From contig CAZTPX010000035.1 of the NCBI GenBank assembly GCA_964615095.1, positions 1-64,000 on the forward strand: a stretch of 64,000 nucleotides of DNA. The letters run 5' to 3'. Numbering within the stretch: the first letter of the stretch is position 1; each line of letters starts with the position of its first letter. The notes under the pieces were generated by a model. It saw only the letters and a program-made list of their open reading frames with translations. It ran no database searches and was not told where the DNA came from. This document shows, piece by piece, positions 26,630 through 33,772 of this stretch. The position numbers and the translations under genes were made by a program. Origin of the DNA: JANXQG01 sp964615095. Lineage in GTDB: Bacteria > Planctomycetota > Planctomycetia > Pirellulales > Thermoguttaceae.

Positions 26630-27358
26630 ATGACGCGTTACGACAGCCGCCGAGCCAACGAGCTTCGTCCCCTGAAAATCAAACGCCGCTATACGCGGTC
26701 CGCGCCGGGAAGCGTCTTGATCCAGGCCGGCCGCACGACCGTGCTGTGTTGCGCCGCGGTTGAAGCGGAGGTGCCCGCCTGGCTCAAGGGCAAGGGACGC
26801 GGCTGGCTGACGGCCGAATACAGCATGTTGCCCGGCAGCACCAATCCGCGCAAGCGGCGGGAACGGGGCGCGAATCTCGACGGGCGGACAACGGAGATTC
26901 AGCGCTTGATCGGCCGCAGTCTCCGGGCCGTGATCGACTTGGAGGCTATTGGCGAGCGGACGGTCACCGTCGATTGCGACGTGTTGGAGGCCGACGGCGG
27001 CACACGCACCTTGAGCATCACTGGCGGTTTCCTGGCTTTGGTCGACGCCTTACAGGCGGCCGCGAAGGATCTGCCCGCCGGCGCCCGCCCGCTGCGCGAC
27101 AGCGTGGCCGCTGTAAGCGTGGGCATCATCGACGGCCAACCACTCCTGGATCTCTGCTATCAGGAGGACTTTGCGGCGGACGTCGACATGAACGTGGTGA
27201 TGACCGGTTCCGGCCAGTTTGTGGAAGTGCAGGGGACCGGCGAGGAGGCAACTTTCAGCGAGGAAGAATTATCGGCCATGCTCGGCCTGGCCCGCGGGGG
27301 CATCAGCGAGCTAACCGCCTTGCAGCGGAAAACGTTGGGCCGGGCGTGGTATTGGTAA
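26630..27358 (+). CDS. rph: Ribonuclease PH
   Basis: A 242-residue phosphorolytic 3'-5' exoribonuclease that trims tRNA 3' ends using phosphate. Conserved features: RYDSRRANELRPL at the N-terminus, GWLTAEYSMLPGSTN, RTTEIQRLIGRSLRAV, DCDVLEADGGTRTLSITG, and DFAADVDMNVVMTG near the active site. The ATG at 26630 has GGAG 9 bases upstream; a TTG at 26624 is possible. It starts 6 bases after the argF stop, so it is cotranscribed with the arginine genes although functionally separate. Confidence 0.93.
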   Translation: MTRYDSRRANELRPLKIKRRYTRSAPGSVLIQAGRTTVLCCAAVEAEVPAWLKGKGRGWLTAEYSMLPGSTNPRKRRERGANLDGRTTEIQRLIGRSLRAVIDLEAIGERTVTVDCDVLEADGGTRTLSITGGFLALVDALQAAAKDLPAGARPLRDSVAAVSVGIIDGQPLLDLCYQEDFAADVDMNVVMTGSGQFVEVQGTGEEATFSEEELSAMLGLARGGISELTALQRKTLGRAWYW

Positions 27359-27385
27359 TGAACCGTTGTGTATAATAGAACCGGA

Positions 27386-27453
27386 GGATAAGTTGCTTCC
27401 GTTTTTTTGCGAGGGTGGTATGCCACCCAAGTTCGGAAGTTATTCGTCGGTCT
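27386..27453. repeat. Palindromic repeat, copy 1 of the 'accgacgaataacttccg' family
   Basis: It contains the palindrome gggtggtatgccaccc (27413-27428) and cggaagttattcgtcggtc (27434-27452), which is the exact reverse complement of 50733-50751. It lies between rph and the ATP-grasp gene. A TATAAT at 27371-27376 just before it may be a -10 element for the downstream pair, but no matching -35 is seen. Confidence 0.7.
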
Positions 27454-27513
27454 CCCCCATAGACAGGTCCATATTGGCCCCTTTGGGCACCGTGGAGACG
27501 CCTTCGTGAGTGA

Positions 27514-30120
27514 ATGCCTATGAATTCGATCCGCGCGGCGGAGTCGTCGCCTCCGGAGAATCTGTTCGCGAACTACTCCCCGCTGGCGGGGAGCTATGAC
27601 GAACTTCTTGATGATCACGGCCAGATCCGCGAGAGTTGGCGGCAGTTTGCCGCGGGCCTGGAAACCATGGGCCCACAGGGGTTGGGTCAGCGATACGAGC
27701 AATCGCGGCGTTTGCTCCGCGAAAACGGCATCATACAAGGGCTTGCGGGTATTGCGCCCGGTTCCGGCGGCCGCCACTGGGAACTCGATCCGCTGCCGCT
27801 GCTGCTGGCTAAGAACGAATGGGACGTGCTCACCGCGGGGGTCGTCCAGCGAGTTCGCTTGCTCAACCTGATTCTGGCGGATCTTTACGGTCCACAGAAC
27901 CTAATCCGCGAGGGCTTGGTGCCGCCGGAACTGGTCTTTGGCCAACGTGGGTTCTTGTTGCCCTGTCATGGCGTTGCGGCGCGGCGAAACGTCTTTCTGC
28001 ACTTGTACGCCAGCCACCTTGTACGGGGAGCCGATGGCCGCTGGAGCGCGTATTCCGACTATACCCAAGGGCCGCCGGGGGCAGGCTTGGCCCTGGAAAA
28101 TCGCATCGTCACTTCCCGTATCCTGCCAACTGACTTTCACAATCTTCACGTCGAACGCCTGGCCGGGTTCTTCATCACGCTGCGCGACACGTTGCAGTCG
28201 CTTACAGTGCAACGGTCCGACAATCCCCGCGTGGTGCTGCTCACACCCGGACCGCGAAGCCCCAGTTACTTCGAAGATGCCTACCTGGCCCGCTACCTCG
28301 GTTATACGCTCGTCGAAGGCGGCGATCTGACGGTCCGTGGCACGAACGTCTGCCTAAAGACCCTCGGCGGCCTGCTGCCCGTCGATGTCATACTTCGCCG
28401 CATGCACGACGAAGAGGCCGATCCCTTGGAGTTGCGCGCCGATTCGATGTACGGAGTGGCGGGCCTGGTTCAAGCGGCGCGCAGCGGCCAAGTGGTCGTG
28501 GCCAACGCCCTGGGCAGCGGACTCCTGGAATCGCCGGCATTGATGGCCTTCTTGCCGGCCATTTGCCGGCACCAATTGGGCGAGGACTTGAAGTTGCCCT
28601 CGGTGCCGACATGGTGGTGCGGATGCGACGAAGGCTGGTCGTACGTCCAAGCCCACTTCGACGATTTGGTGATCCGTCCGGCGATTCCGTCGCGGTCCTT
28701 TGGGCCGGTCGACATCGCCTTGCTCGATCGCGGCCAACGCGAGCACTTGCTGGAGACGGTGCGTCAGCATCGGAGGGCGTTCGCCGCTCAAGGCCGCGTG
28801 GACCGTTCCACGGCCCCAGTGTTCGTCGATGGCCGGATCGAGGCCTGGCCGATCGGCCTGCGCGTGTTTGCCGCCGCCGGCCGTGACGGCGCGTTTCAAG
28901 TCATGCCTGGCGGAATTGCCCGCGTCATGCCGCCCTCGCACGGACCGGCATCGGTTACCCGGGCGGCCGAAACCGTTTGGCCGGACGCGCCCAGCGGCGG
29001 TTTCCGAGGTAAGGACGTCTGGGTCCTTTCCGATCGGCCGGTGGCGACGATCACACTCTTGCGTCCGCAGGCCGCGGCCGTGGAACTCCGCCGCAGCAGC
29101 AATGACTTGCCCAGCCGCGTGGCCGACAACCTGTATTGGTTGGGCCGGCACATCGAGCGGGCCGACGGCCTTGTTCGGCACCTGCGCACGCTCGTCACGC
29201 GCATGACCAGCGAATTGGAACCCGCGAACCTGCCGGAGATGAAAGTCCTGGTGCAAATGCTTGCCGACGACGCCCGGCCGCTGGCGACTTTGCCCGCCAA
29301 TCCCGCCGATTTGATTGCCGCGCTCGAAGGCGAGATTCTGGCGGCATTCGTACACGAATCGCACAGCGGCACGCTCGACGAGACGCTCCGCTCGCTGTAT
29401 CGCACCGCATCGCTGGTCCGCGACCGCATCTCGACCGACACCTGGCGGATTGTTAACCAGCTCGATCTCGACCTGCTCTCCCCGCGGTCGCCTGGTATCG
29501 TCCAATTGGGCGACACCTTGAGCGTGCTCAACCAGGTCTTCAATCTCTTGTCGGCTCTCAGCGGCCTGATGACTGAGAGCATGACGCGCGGCCCGGGCTG
29601 GCGGTTCGTCGACATGGGCCGCCGCCTGGAACGCGGGTTGACTGTGCTGCGGTTGCTGCGCAAGACGCTCGTTCGCGACGCGGCGGAATCAGCCTCGCTG
29701 CTCGAATCCGTGCTGGAAATCGCCGATAGCGCGATGACCTACCGCTATCGCTACATGACCTCGCTGCAGTTGGCGCCGCTACTGGACCTGCTGCTGACCG
29801 ACGAAACGAACCCTCGCAGCCTCGGTTTCCAGTTGGCCGCGCTGGCCGATCACGTCCGCCAACTCCCGGGCAAGGAGACCAACCCGATGCGCAACCGCGA
29901 GACGCGAATTATGATCGCCACGCAGGCCGAATTGCGATTGGTCGACGTGGAGACCCTGGCTCGGCCGCGAGAAGAAGGCGTGCGCTGGACGTTGGACAGC
30001 TTCCTTGCCGACATGACGCTGCAACTTTGGCAACTTTCCGACAGTATCACGCAGACCTATTTCACCCACACCGGCCCGTCGCGGCAGTTGGGTGAGATCT
30101 CGCCGGAGAGCCTGGTATGA
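27514..30120 (+). CDS. Circularly permuted ATP-grasp ligase fused to alpha-E domain
   Basis: An 868-residue fusion. Residues about 20-500 correspond to the circularly permuted ATP-grasp family (old DUF404/DUF407), with GIAPGSGGRHWELDPLPLLL and the VLLTPGPRSPSYFED and MPGGIARVM segments typical of it. Residues about 515-860 are the alpha-helical alpha-E domain (old DUF403), starting at LPSRVADNLYWLGRHIERAD. These proteins are predicted amide or peptide ligases that work with a transglutaminase-like protein; the product has not, to my knowledge, been defined. In many genomes the two halves are separate genes; here they are one chain. Its stop overlaps the start of the transglutaminase gene (ATGA), which supports coupling. 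Confidence 0.88.
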   Translation: MPMNSIRAAESSPPENLFANYSPLAGSYDELLDDHGQIRESWRQFAAGLETMGPQGLGQRYEQSRRLLRENGIIQGLAGIAPGSGGRHWELDPLPLLLAKNEWDVLTAGVVQRVRLLNLILADLYGPQNLIREGLVPPELVFGQRGFLLPCHGVAARRNVFLHLYASHLVRGADGRWSAYSDYTQGPPGAGLALENRIVTSRILPTDFHNLHVERLAGFFITLRDTLQSLTVQRSDNPRVVLLTPGPRSPSYFEDAYLARYLGYTLVEGGDLTVRGTNVCLKTLGGLLPVDVILRRMHDEEADPLELRADSMYGVAGLVQAARSGQVVVANALGSGLLESPALMAFLPAICRHQLGEDLKLPSVPTWWCGCDEGWSYVQAHFDDLVIRPAIPSRSFGPVDIALLDRGQREHLLETVRQHRRAFAAQGRVDRSTAPVFVDGRIEAWPIGLRVFAAAGRDGAFQVMPGGIARVMPPSHGPASVTRAAETVWPDAPSGGFRGKDVWVLSDRPVATITLLRPQAAAVELRRSSNDLPSRVADNLYWLGRHIERADGLVRHLRTLVTRMTSELEPANLPEMKVLVQMLADDARPLATLPANPADLIAALEGEILAAFVHESHSGTLDETLRSLYRTASLVRDRISTDTWRIVNQLDLDLLSPRSPGIVQLGDTLSVLNQVFNLLSALSGLMTESMTRGPGWRFVDMGRRLERGLTVLRLLRKTLVRDAAESASLLESVLEIADSAMTYRYRYMTSLQLAPLLDLLLTDETNPRSLGFQLAALADHVRQLPGKETNPMRNRETRIMIATQAELRLVDVETLARPREEGVRWTLDSFLADMTLQLWQLSDSITQTYFTHTGPSRQLGEISPESLV

Positions 30121-31001
30121 AGTACGAAGTTGCCCATCGCACGACCTATCACTACAGCGAGCCGGTCACGCTCGGGCACAACTCCGCGCACCTGACGCCA
30201 CGGACGCTCGCCGGACAGCGCTGCCTGGCCAATCGGCTGGTGATCCTGCCAGCGCCGTCGTGCCAGCGAAGTTGGACCGATTACTTTGGCAACCACGTGA
30301 CCTACTTTACCGTGGAAGAAGAACACCGCGAGTTGACCATTACGGCCACGAGCGAAGTTGTGATGGAAGCCTGCGAGCTTCCGCTGGTCGCGTCGCCGCC
30401 GCCCTGGGAGGCCGTCCGCGACGCGGTCCGGTGGAATCGCGACGCGCCCGATCTGGCGGCGGCGCCCTTTGCATTCGATTCGCCATGTGTTGGCCGTGAC
30501 GACCGCTTGGCCACCTATGCGGCCGTGTCGTTCACGCCTGGCCGGCCTCTGCTAGAGGCCGCGCTGGAGCTGACGGGCCGCATCTTTCACGAGTTCAAGT
30601 ACGACCCCACGGCCACGAGCGTCAGCACGCCGACGATGGAGGTTTTCGAGAAACGCCGTGGCGTTTGCCAGGATTTTGCCCACCTCGAGATCGGCTGCCT
30701 GCGGTCGCTGGGCTTGGCCGCCCGCTATGTCAGCGGTTACCTGCTGACCGACCCCCGTCCCGGCCAACCCAGGCTCGTGGGGGCCGATGCTTCGCACGCT
30801 TGGCTGAGCGTTTTCTCTCCAGGCCAAGGCTGGATCGATCTGGACCCGACCAACAACGTCGTCCCCGCCATGCGGCACGTTACCGTCGCCTGGGGCCGCG
30901 ACTACGGCGACGTCTGCCCGATCAAGGGCGTGTTTCTGGGTGGCGGAAGCCACTGGATGACCGTGGCAGTTGACGTCGTGCCCTGCGGCGGGTTATGCTA
31001 G
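30117..31001 (+). CDS. Transglutaminase-like cysteine protease/transferase
   Basis: A 294-residue protein with the bacterial transglutaminase N-terminal beta region (YEVAHRTTYHYSEPV) and a transglutaminase core. The catalytic triad is visible: Cys184 in RRGVCQDFAH, His227 in DASHAWLSV, and the Asp of WIDLDPTNN. In the ATP-grasp/alpha-E context these enzymes are thought to cleave or transfer amide bonds in the same pathway. No signal peptide is seen. It is translationally coupled to the preceding gene by a 4-base overlap and followed by repeats rather than another gene. Confidence 0.9.
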   Translation: MKYEVAHRTTYHYSEPVTLGHNSAHLTPRTLAGQRCLANRLVILPAPSCQRSWTDYFGNHVTYFTVEEEHRELTITATSEVVMEACELPLVASPPPWEAVRDAVRWNRDAPDLAAAPFAFDSPCVGRDDRLATYAAVSFTPGRPLLEAALELTGRIFHEFKYDPTATSVSTPTMEVFEKRRGVCQDFAHLEIGCLRSLGLAARYVSGYLLTDPRPGQPRLVGADASHAWLSVFSPGQGWIDLDPTNNVVPAMRHVTVAWGRDYGDVCPIKGVFLGGGSHWMTVAVDVVPCGGLC

Positions 31002-31097
31002 GAAAAGAATTTGGATCTTAGGTCTTAGATCTTAGAATCTGGGACGATTAGTCGATTTCGCCATCTCGTCCTCTAGGTTCTGAGCTCTAAGTGATCC

Positions 31098-31226
31098 ATT
31101 TCACAAATAATGTCAGGGATAGATTCGTAGGGTGGGACAAGCGAGCTTGCGAGCGCCGGCCCACCAATCATCGTTTTTGGTGGGCCTACGACCGAGGGCA
31201 CGGAACCCTGACATTATTTCTGAAAT
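31098..31226. repeat. Nested inverted-repeat element (MITE-like), 129 bp
   Basis: The outer arms 31098-31118 and 31206-31226 are reverse complements over 21 bases with one mismatch (aataatgtcaggg core). Inside lies a perfect 8-base stem ggcccacc/ggtgggcc (31158-31165 and 31179-31186) with a 13-base loop, in a gtagggtgggacaagcgagc context. No coding frame is present. The structure is like a non-autonomous palindromic element. Confidence 0.7.
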
Positions 31227-31266
31227 TGACCACTAGGTTCCAAGAACTCCACATCGAGGTTTCCCT

Positions 31267-32607
31267 ATGCATCGACGCCAATTCCTTCGTGCCGGCGCTG
31301 CCGGCGTAGCCCTTTCCACACTCGGCCGCACGGCCGGGGCATTTCCCGCCGCCAAGCCACCGCGCGTGGGCATGATCGGCAGTGGCTGGTACGGCAAGAT
31401 CGACTTGCTGCGAATGATCCAAGTCGCGCCGATCAACGTCGTCTCGCTCTGTGACGTCGATCGGCGAATGCTCTCGGCCGCCGCCGACATGGTGGCTTCG
31501 CGGCAGGCAACGAAGAAACGCCCGCGGACGTTTACCGACTACCGCGAGATGCTCAAGCAGAACGACCTCGACATCGTGTTTATCGCCACGCCCGACCACT
31601 GGCACGCCCTGCCGATGATCGCCGCCGCGGAGGCGGGGGCCGACATCTACCTGCAAAAGCCCATCAGCATCGACGTGGCGGAAGGCCAGGCGATGCTCGC
31701 GGCCGCGCGCAAGCACCACCGTGTGGTCCAGGTGGGCACGCAACGACGCAGCACGCCGCACCTCATTGAGGCCCGCGACCGCATCGTCCGCGAAGGCAAG
31801 CTGGGCCGCGTGGGCCTGGTCGAGATCTACTGCTACTATCACATGCGCGCGGGCGGCAATCCGCCCGACACCCGCCCGCCGGAATACCTCGATTACGAAA
31901 TGTGGACCGGGCCTGCGCCCATGCGGCCCTACAATTCGATCGTCCATCCGCGAGGCTGGCGCGCCTTCACGGAGTACAGCAACGGCATTGTCGGCGACAT
32001 GTGCGTCCACATGCTCGACACGGTTCGCTGGATGCTGGGTCTCGGTTGGCCGAAGAGCGTCAGTTCTGCGGGCGGGATCTTCGTTTCCAAGGGGACCAAG
32101 GCCAACATTTCCGACACGCAGACCGCCACCTTCGACTATGGCGACTTGAACATCGTCTGGCAGCACCGCACCTGGGGCCCGCCGCCCGACCCAAAGTATT
32201 CCTGGGGCATGACCTTCTACGGCGACAAGGGGACGCTCAAGGCCAGCGTGATGAGCTACGACTTCACGCCCGAGGGTCCTGGCGAGTCGCTCCATTGCGA
32301 CGTGGCCTATGAGCGCGAGAAGTTTCCCGAGGACGTGACCGAGGAGGGCATCGAGATCCACGTCTGCCCCGCGTTACGCCAGCACATGAAGGATTTTCTC
32401 AAGGCCATCGCCACGCGCAAGCGGCCTGTAGCCGACATCGAAGAAGGCCACATTTCCACGGCGAGTTGCATTCTGGCCAACCTCTCCATGAAGCTCGGCC
32501 GCACGCTCGCCTGGGACGCTGAAAAGGGCCGCATAGTCGGCGACGACGAGGCCAACCGCCTCCTCTGCCGGCCTTACCGCGGGCCATGGGTCCATCCGGC
32601 GGGGTGA
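31267..32607 (+). CDS. Tat-exported Gfo/Idh/MocA family oxidoreductase
   Basis: A 446-residue protein with a twin-arginine signal (HRRQFLRAGAAGVALS), then a Rossmann domain: VGMIGSGWYGKIDLL, the NAD(P) site, and the family motif LQKPISIDVAEG (EKP replaced by QKP) with the catalytic-region Lys. The C-terminal alpha/beta domain includes GDMCVHMLDTVRWMLG, typical of planctomycete dehydrogenases acting on sugars or inositols. Cofactor-bound folded export through Tat fits this family. The substrate is not known. Confidence 0.87.
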   Translation: MHRRQFLRAGAAGVALSTLGRTAGAFPAAKPPRVGMIGSGWYGKIDLLRMIQVAPINVVSLCDVDRRMLSAAADMVASRQATKKRPRTFTDYREMLKQNDLDIVFIATPDHWHALPMIAAAEAGADIYLQKPISIDVAEGQAMLAAARKHHRVVQVGTQRRSTPHLIEARDRIVREGKLGRVGLVEIYCYYHMRAGGNPPDTRPPEYLDYEMWTGPAPMRPYNSIVHPRGWRAFTEYSNGIVGDMCVHMLDTVRWMLGLGWPKSVSSAGGIFVSKGTKANISDTQTATFDYGDLNIVWQHRTWGPPPDPKYSWGMTFYGDKGTLKASVMSYDFTPEGPGESLHCDVAYEREKFPEDVTEEGIEIHVCPALRQHMKDFLKAIATRKRPVADIEEGHISTASCILANLSMKLGRTLAWDAEKGRIVGDDEANRLLCRPYRGPWVHPAG

Positions 32608-32715
32608 CTTTCGGAGGAGGTTCCGCGGAGCTTTCGTTGGCGGTTGCTCGGCTTGCAGTGCGCTGATAGAATTGCGGTAGATCCTCCGAAGCAGGATAGC
32701 TCAGGTAAGACTTCG

Positions 32716-32973
32716 ATGCCGGAAATCAGCCGTTTTCGCGGGATCGTTATCCGAATGCACTATCGCGACCACGCGCCGCCACATTTTCACGCGGAATACG
32801 GCGACCTCGAGATCTCTGTAGAAATCGAGTCTGGCATCGTTGAGGGAAGGTTTCCGCGGCACGCGCTATCGGACGTACTGGACTGGTACGAGTTGCATCA
32901 GGCGGAGTTGGCAGTGAACTGGCGATTGGCACGCGAAGAACGGAAACTGAATAATATCCCACCGTTGGACTAA
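32716..32973 (+). CDS. DUF4160 protein
   Basis: An 85-residue protein beginning MPEISRFRGIVIRM and containing HAPPHFHAEYGD, the hallmark of DUF4160. The ATG at 32716 is preferred over longer frames because it starts exactly at the family's N-terminus. It is followed after 4 bases by a DUF2442 gene. The pair is often found together and has been suggested to be a toxin-antitoxin-like module, but the activity is unproven. Codon use is richer in A/T than in the flanking genes. Confidence 0.8.
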   Translation: MPEISRFRGIVIRMHYRDHAPPHFHAEYGDLEISVEIESGIVEGRFPRHALSDVLDWYELHQAELAVNWRLAREERKLNNIPPLD

Positions 32974-32977
32974 AGCT

Positions 32978-33238
32978 ATGTTTTTACGCGTGAATTATGC
33001 ACAGTACCTCGACGTGTATCGTGTTCATGTCGCTTTCAATGACGGGAGCGAGGGTGACATCGATCTTTCTTCTTCGCTCAGCGGCGAGATGTTCGAACCG
33101 CTGAGAAACGTTGTGTACTTCAAGAGTTTCTCGATTGAAGGCCATACTCTCACTTGGCCCAACGGTGCCGATTTCGCGCCGGAATACCTCCACTCGCTGT
33201 TGCAGGTTCCGGCTGGCTCCTCGATCAGCAAGGGATAG
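32978..33238 (+). CDS. DUF2442 protein
   Basis: An 86-residue protein of the DUF2442 type: NYAQYLDVYRVHVAFNDGSEG, then FKSFSIEGHTLTWPNGADFAPEYLH, the conserved W-x-N-G-x-D core. It is the usual partner of DUF4160, encoded 4 bases upstream. The role may be nucleic-acid binding or antitoxin; no catalytic residues can be pointed to. Confidence 0.8.
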   Translation: MFLRVNYAQYLDVYRVHVAFNDGSEGDIDLSSSLSGEMFEPLRNVVYFKSFSIEGHTLTWPNGADFAPEYLHSLLQVPAGSSISKG

Positions 33239-33282
33239 AAGCTGGCCGACAAAGTGGGTATCCAGCGAGAATGGAGAGCGCG

Positions 33283-33657
33283 ATGGCCGCAACAACCGAC
33301 GCTGAAACGACGCTACAAGACATCAAGGACGTCATCGCCCAATTCACTGCCGAACGCGACTGGCGGCAGTTCCACAGCGCCAAAAACGTGGCGATGGCCT
33401 TGGTCTCCGAGGCGGCGGAACTGATGGCCCATTTCCGTTGGAGCGAACATGGCCAGGATGCGGCGGTCCTAGGCGATGAGCAATCGCTGCGGGAAATCCG
33501 CCACGAAGTGGCCGACGTGCTGCTGCTGCTGGCGGAGTTCGCCAACGTGACGGGTATCGACATGGCTCAGGCCGTGCAGGAGAAAATGAAGATCAACGCT
33601 CAGCGTTACTCGGTGGAGAAATCTCGCGGAACGGCGCGGAAATATGATCGGCTGTAA
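33283..33657 (+). CDS. MazG-like nucleotide pyrophosphohydrolase
   Basis: A 124-residue all-alpha NTP pyrophosphatase. WRQFHSAKNVAMALVSEAAELMAHFRW carries the first metal site (EAAEL), and EIRHEVADVLLLLAEFA the second (E-x-x-D). Such enzymes hydrolyse (d)NTPs to NMP and PPi. I chose the ATG at 33283 because GGAG is 6 bases upstream; an ATG at 33271 is also in frame. It follows the DUF4160/DUF2442 pair by 44 bases; the two may form one small accessory cluster. Confidence 0.87.
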   Translation: MAATTDAETTLQDIKDVIAQFTAERDWRQFHSAKNVAMALVSEAAELMAHFRWSEHGQDAAVLGDEQSLREIRHEVADVLLLLAEFANVTGIDMAQAVQEKMKINAQRYSVEKSRGTARKYDRL

Positions 33658-33695
33658 TCCGTCCTTTGGGACCGGCGAATCAAGAAGTGTCGTAT

Positions 33696-33772
33696 TGTCG
33701 CCTTTCGCTCCGCGAAAGTAGCGCCACTTTCGCGGAGCGAAAGGCGACAGTGTTTTCTGCGCCAATCCTTAC
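33696..33772. repeat. Inverted repeat of the 'gtcgcctttcgctccgcgaaag' family, copy 1
   Basis: The arms 33696-33719 and 33726-33749 are perfect 24-base reverse complements with a 6-base loop. A conserved tail gcgccaatccttac (33759-33772) follows and contains the TAA stop of the heparinase-like gene. The same tail and stop arrangement occurs at the second copy near 61.8 kb. Confidence 0.88.
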
